DNA of 64,000 bases from Manganibacter manganicus (GTDB lineage: Bacteria > Pseudomonadota > Alphaproteobacteria > Rhizobiales > Rhizobiaceae): positions 1 through 64,000 of the forward strand of contig NZ_MDET01000005.1 of NCBI RefSeq assembly GCF_002075885.1. The letters run 5' to 3'. Shown here piece after piece: positions 59,309 through 64,000 of this stretch. The notes beneath the pieces were generated by a model. It worked only from the letters and a program-made list of their open reading frames with translations. It was not told the origin of the DNA and made no database searches. Within the stretch, counting starts at the first letter, position 1, and every line of letters begins with the position of its first letter. A program made the translations under genes and the position numbers.

Positions 59309-59707
59309 ATGGCTATCACGGCTGACCAGCTTCCCGACGATCCGGACGCGCTGAAGGCGATGGTCCTGGCGCGCGACGTCGAGAATGCTCGCCTGATTCA
59401 GATCATCAAGGAATTGCAGCGTCATCGCTTCGGTCGTCGCGCAGAGACGCTTCCCGCGGATCAATTGCTGCTGGGGCTGGAAGAGGCAGAGCAGATCGAG
59501 GCAGCCGGCGAGGAAGAGGCCGAACGTGGCGATCTTGCCGCGCGCAGGGAGCGCTCCGCAAAGCGGCGGACGAACCGGGGTGCGCTGCCGCCGCATCTGC
59601 CGCGCATCGAGATGGTCGTCGACATCGAGGACCATGCCTGCCCCTGCTGTCGCCACGGCCTACACCGGATTGGCGAAGATATACCCTTCTGCAAACCGCC
59701 AAAATGA
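59309..59707 (+). pseudogene. tnpC: IS66 transposase TnpC, N-terminal fragment
   Basis: 132 residues remain of a transposase that is normally above 500: LEEAEQIEAAGEEEAERGDLAARRERSAKRRTNRGALPPHLPRIEMVVDIED and the zinc-finger-like CPCCRHGLHRIGED. Then the frame stops. The catalytic DDE core is absent; a fragment of the C-terminus follows in another frame. Confidence 0.9.
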
Positions 59708-59808
59708 ACAACGTCGATCCACTCGCCTGGCTCACCCAGACCCTTGGCCGCATCGCCAACCGCTGGCCGATCTCCCAAATCGATCAGCTCATGCCGTGGA
59801 ACTACTAG
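59704..59808 (+). pseudogene. IS66 transposase TnpC, C-terminal fragment
   Basis: 34 codons, NNVDPLAWLTQTLGRIANRWPISQIDQLMPWNY, are the standard C-terminal end of IS66 transposases. They are in a different frame from the N-terminal fragment, showing an internal deletion of about 1 kb. Confidence 0.88.
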
Positions 59809-59844
59809 GCCTGAACGGCCTCAGCTGCGCGCTTACCTTACGTT

Positions 59845-60110
59845 ACGGTCTGATTTCGACGGAGCCAGTTTGCGGCATCTCGCTCGCCAGACACGCGATG
59901 CCGATCAGAAGCGGCGGCTTCTGGCGCTCGCATCGATCTATGATGGCGGCTCGCGCGCTGATGCTGACCGGTTTAGCAACGTTCAGATTGTGCGCGATTG
60001 GGTTGTTCGCTTCAATACTCGGGTTCCGACGGGCTGGTCAACGGTAAGGATCCGGGCAAGCCTTCTCTCCTGAAAGACGAACAGCGAATGGCCTCGGCGC
60101 ATGGCTTCCG
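59845..60110 (+). pseudogene. IS630-family transposase remnant
   Basis: LRSDFDGASLRHLARQTRDADQKRRLLALASIYDGGSRADADRFSNVQIVRDWVVRFN reads as the N-terminal HTH part of IS630-type transposases. The sequence continues after a frameshift as SDGLVNGKDPGKPSLLKDEQRMA and then fades. The catalytic part is missing. Confidence 0.85.
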
Positions 60111-60144
60111 CCTCCAACGCGGCGTCCGCTCTCGCCCCGGTCGG

Positions 60145-61005
60145 TCACCTATCCGCGTTTGCGCGCAGCCAAGTCTCAAATGTCTGTAGCCAAGGCCGCT
60201 CGGCGCGCAGGACGTTCAGGTCGTAATGCCATCCGTGCCTGCCCATCCAGCGGTAACTGGAATAAGGCTTGCGCGCCAGAAGGTGAATGGCGATCGTGGG
60301 GAGGTAGACCACCTTTGGTTGGCGCAACGTTACAAGCACGAAATTCTCGACGATCTGCTTGTAGCTCAGTTCGTCGCCTGCCAGCTCAATCCCCCGCAGT
60401 CCGGGCCTTTCTGGCCGATCTTCAATGAGAGCCTCTGCGGCGACGCGTCCGATATCATCGACTGCGACCAATTGGACAGGTCTGCCACGCAAACCGTGGC
60501 GCAGCAACTCAAGAACATAATGGGCGCGCGGCTCTGAGCTTTGCAGCAGCGAATCCATAAACATCACCGGCCTGACAGCTGTCACATCGAGGCCGAGCGA
60601 CTGCAGATGCCGCTCGATGATCCCCTTGCTCTCGAAATGTTCAAGACCTGTTGAGACATCTCCGGACGCCACAGAAGCCTGTACGAAACGCCGGACGCCG
60701 GCAGACTTGGCCAGATCGCCCAGCATCATGCCCTGGCGGATTTCTGCATCTACGCCATGAGCCCACGGGTCCTGCACGCCAAAGACGGCGTCGACCCCGT
60801 TGAGGGCATGCGCTATCGATGCGGGATCGTCGAGGTTGCCCTTGACGATCTCAACCTGTTGGGCGGCCAGTGCTTTCGCCTTCGGGCTCGAGGGATCGCG
60901 CGTCAAGGCACGCACCCGGGCGCCTCGTTGGAGTAGATGCCTCAGCACGGCTCCACCTTGTTTGCCGGTTGCGCCGATTACAAGAATAGTTTTGGTGGAA
61001 ATCAT
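60145..61005 (-). CDS. NmrA-like NAD(P)-binding protein
   Basis: A 286-residue Rossmann-fold protein of the atypical short-chain dehydrogenase (NmrA/NAD(P)H azoreductase-like) group. TILVIGATGKQGGAVLRHLLQRGARVRALTRDP is the dinucleotide site. VRRFVQASVASGD and the domain between it and the C-terminus lack the YxxxK active site, so it may be a redox sensor or a reductase of unknown substrate. It lies between transposase remains and the dimethylformamidase-like gene, on the same strand as the latter. Confidence 0.85.
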   Translation of the reverse strand: MISTKTILVIGATGKQGGAVLRHLLQRGARVRALTRDPSSPKAKALAAQQVEIVKGNLDDPASIAHALNGVDAVFGVQDPWAHGVDAEIRQGMMLGDLAKSAGVRRFVQASVASGDVSTGLEHFESKGIIERHLQSLGLDVTAVRPVMFMDSLLQSSEPRAHYVLELLRHGLRGRPVQLVAVDDIGRVAAEALIEDRPERPGLRGIELAGDELSYKQIVENFVLVTLRQPKVVYLPTIAIHLLARKPYSSYRWMGRHGWHYDLNVLRAERPWLQTFETWLRANADR

Positions 61006-61147
61006 GGTCTTTGGGTCCGGAGTTGAGTGATATGGCTGGCGCTGCCGGGCGAGGTGCGTGCCGGTGGCATGAGTGCGCTCATCGCAGACCGGATTCAGAG
61101 GATTCGACCGCAGGACTTTCTCAGCGTTTTTTCATGCACTTGAGCCG

Positions 61148-62794
61148 TTACGGGCCTAGAAACCGATCGAGTACATTCTTTGTGATCTGAATAACGATCC
61201 GGTCATCACGGACCAGCCCCATTATCCAGTCCGAAGTCCCGGCATGGAAGACTTGGCCCTTTCCGCGCTGGAAGTAGACGATCGCTCCACATCCCCGTTT
61301 TGTCTTCTCGATGCTGGCCTGATCAGCAGATCCGGTCAGAACCATAGCCACATACTCGGCGTCTTCTCGGCCCAGGAACGTGTGGCCCGGCTTAATTGAT
61401 TCACCCTCCTCGATGGTCGATGAGAGGCCCAGAGCCAGTATTTCCATGCAGTCCGGTGCGAGCGCTCCTGGAGCAACGAACGGCAGGCCGCCGCGGATTT
61501 CATAGCCGATCCCGTCGACCTCGTAGCCGAACACGCCGCTCTGGCCGCCGATGATGTCTCCGTAATAAAGGCCGGTTTGCGCGAATGCCCAATGATCCGG
61601 ACGATACAGCGGGAATCCTTTGGCTCCCCGGGGTGAACACCCGGACCAACTCGCATACATGCCGTGCGTTGCGTTAAGGCCGAACGTTGAAGCGCCCGGT
61701 CGCCCTATCTCACCAGCCTCCCATGACTCCGTAACAAGATGCCTTGGTCCCGTGTTCATCAATGGGTCTCGCTCACGAGCTGTGTATTTGTAGCAAACCT
61801 GCGTACTTCCACCGTCCTCCAGGCGGATCTGCCACATGAAGTTTCCTGCGAACCTGGCAATGCGGCCGCCGCAATCAACATAAGCATCAATCGCGTCGCG
61901 CATTTCCCAGGACCAATACTCGTCATGGCCGATAGTTGCCACGCATCGGTAACCGGACAGAATGGTTGGATCGTTATGCAGATCGGTTTGAGATATGACG
62001 TCGACCTGATAGCCCGCTTTCTCGGCCCAAATCACAAATCGGCGTTCGAAACTTGCCCATCCGGCAGAGACATATTTTTTGCTGTATCCATTGCGATAGG
62101 CCCACTCCATGTGGGGGTATTCCGGTTCTTCCAGGATGCCGGGCTGATCCATCAGCACTGCACGTGGAGCCTCATCGGGAATGCTGACGAAACCGCGGGC
62201 GTAAGGTCGCTGGACGCTCAGACGCGGCGCGAAATCATTTCCATTGGGCCCGGACAGGCCCTGATAATGATTGGAGCCGCCCCAATCGTTATAGGCAGTC
62301 CATGTGGCCGTGGCCGCTACTAGAAGCAGCCTGTCGTTATTCTCAGTCGTCCGCGTTTGACGGCTTGGCCCGAAAATGACGACGTGCTCGCTCTCGGCGA
62401 CAACGCCGTCACAATCGGATGCAACGAAAGCCCTGATAACAAAACCGCCGGAACGCCAGCTTTCGGTATCGGATACGACTACCGAGACTGGCCAGTCGCA
62501 GCCCACCTCCGAACAATTGACGTTTGTGGCAGACCAAGTCCCTGGAAGGCCGGTCCGGCGAACCACTGGTTGGCGATGTGCGCCGTCTCGGTATATTTCG
62601 ATCGAATAACGTTGTGCGTTAGTGTTGACCGAGATTTGAATGGGGTCGCCTGGTCGGTATGAAATACGATCTGCATACAGCCATATCCGGATTGGGCCCC
62701 CCGGATCGGAGGGGGGCCTTTCTGCGTAGTTTCCCTGTACGGCCTCGCGCCGCCAATTGACATCAGGGGATTGCGTTTGAGATGGACCGCTCAT
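61148..62794 (-). CDS. N,N-dimethylformamidase large-subunit-like protein
   Basis: A 548-residue protein similar to the C-terminal catalytic part of the large subunit of N,N-dimethylformamidase: IRIWLYADRISYRPGDPIQI (beta-sandwich entry), YNDWGGSNHYQG, VATIGHDEYWSWEMRDAIDAYVDCGGRIARFAGNFMWQ and FHAGTSDWIMGL near the end. The known enzyme has about 760 residues plus a small subunit; no small-subunit gene is seen here. It is likely to hydrolyse an amide or related C-N bond. The ATG at 62794 avoids overlap with the binding-protein gene 16 bp upstream, with which it is probably co-transcribed. Confidence 0.82.
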   Translation of the reverse strand: MSGPSQTQSPDVNWRREAVQGNYAERPPSDPGGPIRIWLYADRISYRPGDPIQISVNTNAQRYSIEIYRDGAHRQPVVRRTGLPGTWSATNVNCSEVGCDWPVSVVVSDTESWRSGGFVIRAFVASDCDGVVAESEHVVIFGPSRQTRTTENNDRLLLVAATATWTAYNDWGGSNHYQGLSGPNGNDFAPRLSVQRPYARGFVSIPDEAPRAVLMDQPGILEEPEYPHMEWAYRNGYSKKYVSAGWASFERRFVIWAEKAGYQVDVISQTDLHNDPTILSGYRCVATIGHDEYWSWEMRDAIDAYVDCGGRIARFAGNFMWQIRLEDGGSTQVCYKYTARERDPLMNTGPRHLVTESWEAGEIGRPGASTFGLNATHGMYASWSGCSPRGAKGFPLYRPDHWAFAQTGLYYGDIIGGQSGVFGYEVDGIGYEIRGGLPFVAPGALAPDCMEILALGLSSTIEEGESIKPGHTFLGREDAEYVAMVLTGSADQASIEKTKRGCGAIVYFQRGKGQVFHAGTSDWIMGLVRDDRIVIQITKNVLDRFLGP

Positions 62795-62810
62795 GGCGCG
62801 AGAACCCCAG

Positions 62811-63590
62811 TCACTTGTCGTTTCCGATGCGGAAAGGGAAGTATTTGGCCCAAAGCGCATCAAACTCACCATTTGACCACATCAGATCGACGGCTTTCTG
62901 AACCTCCGAATGCAAAGGCTCATTGCCCTTCTTGATGACTATCCCGGCGCCATCTCCAACGGCTGGGCCCGAAATCTTGGCCTCCGAGACCTTGCAGCAA
63001 TCCTTTCCCTCGTTTTGCACCCACGTATAGAGAGTTGGGGTATCGCCCATCACGGCATCGATGCGACCTGCTTTGAGATCGGCGTAAGCTTCAATCTGAG
63101 AAGGATAAAATTTCAGCGTCGAATCCGAGAAATTCTTCTCGAGATACGAAGCATGAACAGTTCCTATCTGGGCACCCACTGATTTTCCCGCGAACGCATC
63201 CGGTGACAGGTCAGAACCATCGCTATTCTTTGGCACCAGGAAGCTCGCGGAGTTGTTGTAGTACTTGATCATATCCACCGCCTTCTTTCGCTCGTCCGTG
63301 ATCGAATGCGATGCAATCACCATGTCGTAACGGCCGTTTTGGACAGCGGGGATAAGACCTTCGAAGTCCTGCGCCGTCCACTCGCATTTTGCGTCGAGTT
63401 TGGCGCAGATCGCGTTGCCGATTTCGATGTCAAGGCCGGTCACCTTGCCAGCGTTATCGACGACACTGAAAGGCGGATAAAGGCCATCGGTACCAATCTT
63501 GAGTGTACGCTGCTCAGCCATTGCAGAAGTGACACTCAGCGATAGCAGTGCCGTAGTGAGCAGCACTTTATAGTGATTTACTGACTTCAT
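62811..63590 (-). CDS. Polar amino acid ABC transporter substrate-binding protein
   Basis: A 259-residue periplasmic binding protein of family 3 (HisJ/ArgT-like). A signal peptide (VLLTTALLSLSVTSAMA) precedes LKIGTDGLYPPFSVVDNAGKVTGLDIEIGNAICAKL. The ligand loop includes EWTAQDFEGLIPAVQNGRYDMVIASHSITDERKK, typical of arginine/lysine/ornithine/octopine binders, and a late Cys pair occurs (DCCK). It is likely to bind a cationic or guanidino compound. The start at 63590 gives a clean signal peptide. It lies 134 bp after the permease. Confidence 0.9.
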   Translation of the reverse strand: MKSVNHYKVLLTTALLSLSVTSAMAEQRTLKIGTDGLYPPFSVVDNAGKVTGLDIEIGNAICAKLDAKCEWTAQDFEGLIPAVQNGRYDMVIASHSITDERKKAVDMIKYYNNSASFLVPKNSDGSDLSPDAFAGKSVGAQIGTVHASYLEKNFSDSTLKFYPSQIEAYADLKAGRIDAVMGDTPTLYTWVQNEGKDCCKVSEAKISGPAVGDGAGIVIKKGNEPLHSEVQKAVDLMWSNGEFDALWAKYFPFRIGNDK

Positions 63591-63724
63591 TTTGTTTGGT
63601 TCTCCCGTTTTGACAACTGCTTCTTCTTCCAAGCCCCGTTAAGCTCCTAGTTGAGGCCATATGGTATTCATTCAGACCAAATACCGCTGTCATCGCCATC
63701 GGTCCGGAATTCCGTATCGAACGG

Positions 63725-64000
63725 TCACCATCGAAAAAATGACTGCTCCAATAACTTGAAGGCAAGCCTGACGATCGAAACGATGCAAATGTAGATCAAG
63801 GCGGCCCAGATATAGATTGTAATATCAAAAGTTCTCGAATATATAACCTTGACGACGCCAAGTAATTCATAGAGCGTTACGGCCATTGTGATGGAACTAG
63901 CCTTGATCAAGAGAATGATCTCGTTTCCGTAGCCCGGCAGGGCTAGCCGAATGGCTTGTGGCATGATTACTTTTCGGAGCGTGGCGACCCAACCAAGCCC
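63725..64000 (-). CDS. Polar amino acid ABC transporter permease, 5' part beyond window
   Basis: The last 91 residues of an HisM/HisQ-type permease: GLGWVATLRKVIMPQAIRLALPGYGNE is the cytoplasmic EAA loop that contacts the ATPase, followed by two membrane segments (ITMAVTLYELLGVVKVIYS and IYIWAALIYICIVSIVRLAFKLLEQ). The frame stays open to base 64000, so the start is outside. It matches the binding protein downstream and probably uses the ATPase at 55038 or one beyond the window. Confidence 0.9.
   Translation of the reverse strand, partial: GLGWVATLRKVIMPQAIRLALPGYGNEIILLIKASSITMAVTLYELLGVVKVIYSRTFDITIYIWAALIYICIVSIVRLAFKLLEQSFFRW

Larger units (their letters stand above)
58365..59836 (+). 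mobile_element. Defective IS66-family element
   Basis: Left end GTAAGCGCTGTTTTGAGG and right end, read inward, GTAAGCGCGCAGCTGAGG share GTAAGCGC and TGAGG. The three-gene layout tnpA-tnpB-tnpC is present, but tnpC is missing most of its length, so the copy cannot move itself. No clear 8-bp target duplication was found. Confidence 0.85.

Noticed and set aside
1..64000. CRISPR arrays, rRNA and tRNA genes
   Set aside because: No regularly spaced repeats of suitable unit length apart from iterons, and no tRNA-like or rRNA sequence was recognised on either strand by eye.

Overview
The window looks like part of an alphaproteobacterial genome, most likely Hyphomicrobiales (Rhizobiales). The coding sequence is GC-rich, and it carries a rhizobial-type integrative and conjugative element (ICE) backbone. 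The excision-control genes are closest in organisation to the FseA/RdfS/QseM circuit of Mesorhizobium symbiosis islands, but no symbiosis genes are present. All functional calls rest on reading motifs and gene order; no search was run.

Layout. (1) 1-2621: an IS21-family element (istA, istB) whose outer end coincides with base 1. It lies directly against the truncated 5' end of a nuclease-like gene (2635-4182). (2) 4.2-13.6 kb: a defence island. A leftward operon encodes a C5 cytosine methyltransferase, a GHKL (MutL/Hsp90/MORC-like) ATPase, a Z1 helicase, a DUF4420 PD-(D/E)XK protein and an AIPR protein, with a divergent vsr nuclease. (3) 13.9-28.1 kb: ICE maintenance genes: a PrtN-like activator, DUF932, RadC/JAB, ParB-like, a methylase/Strawberry-notch helicase fusion, Toprim, DUF2493 and Ssb. 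Several of these are preceded by a repeated hairpin leader resembling the radC RNA motif. (4) 28.2-30.2 kb: a regulatory module: an XRE regulator with a palindromic operator on its own start codon, a stand-alone DUF2285 protein (QseM-like), a two-frame gene that needs +1 ribosomal frameshifting (FseA-like), and a small helix-turn-helix excisionase (RdfS-like). (5) 30.2-36.6 kb: replication initiator containing an iteron-type origin, ParA and a ribbon-helix-helix protein, DUF2840, TraF peptidase, DUF736, a lytic transglycosylase, a candidate oriT hairpin and an RlxS-type relaxase. (6) 36.7-38.5 kb: an unrecognised two-gene cargo cassette with nuclease-like motifs. (7) 38.6-52.5 kb: TraG coupling protein, CopG-like protein, an antisense cargo gene, then trbBCDEJKLFGI, DUF2274 and a LysR regulator.

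(8) 52.6-64 kb: a catabolic and transport region. A leftward operon (ABC ATPase, class III aminotransferase, lumazine-binding/NTF2-like protein) ends at a clear terminator. A LysR gene lies divergent from a guanidinobutyrase/agmatinase gene, and two copies of one 23-bp inverted repeat sit where this LysR would act. Decayed IS66 and IS630 copies separate these from an NmrA-like gene, a dimethylformamidase-like gene, a polar amino acid binding protein and a permease running off the window end. The simplest reading is uptake of a guanidino acid, hydrolysis to urea plus an omega-amino acid, and transamination of that product.

The FseA-like product should switch on rdfS and the following rep/par/tra operon, the QseM-like protein should hold FseA back, and the relaxase, TraG and Trb channel should move the DNA. 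The integrase, attachment sites and any LuxR/LuxI pair are not in this window.
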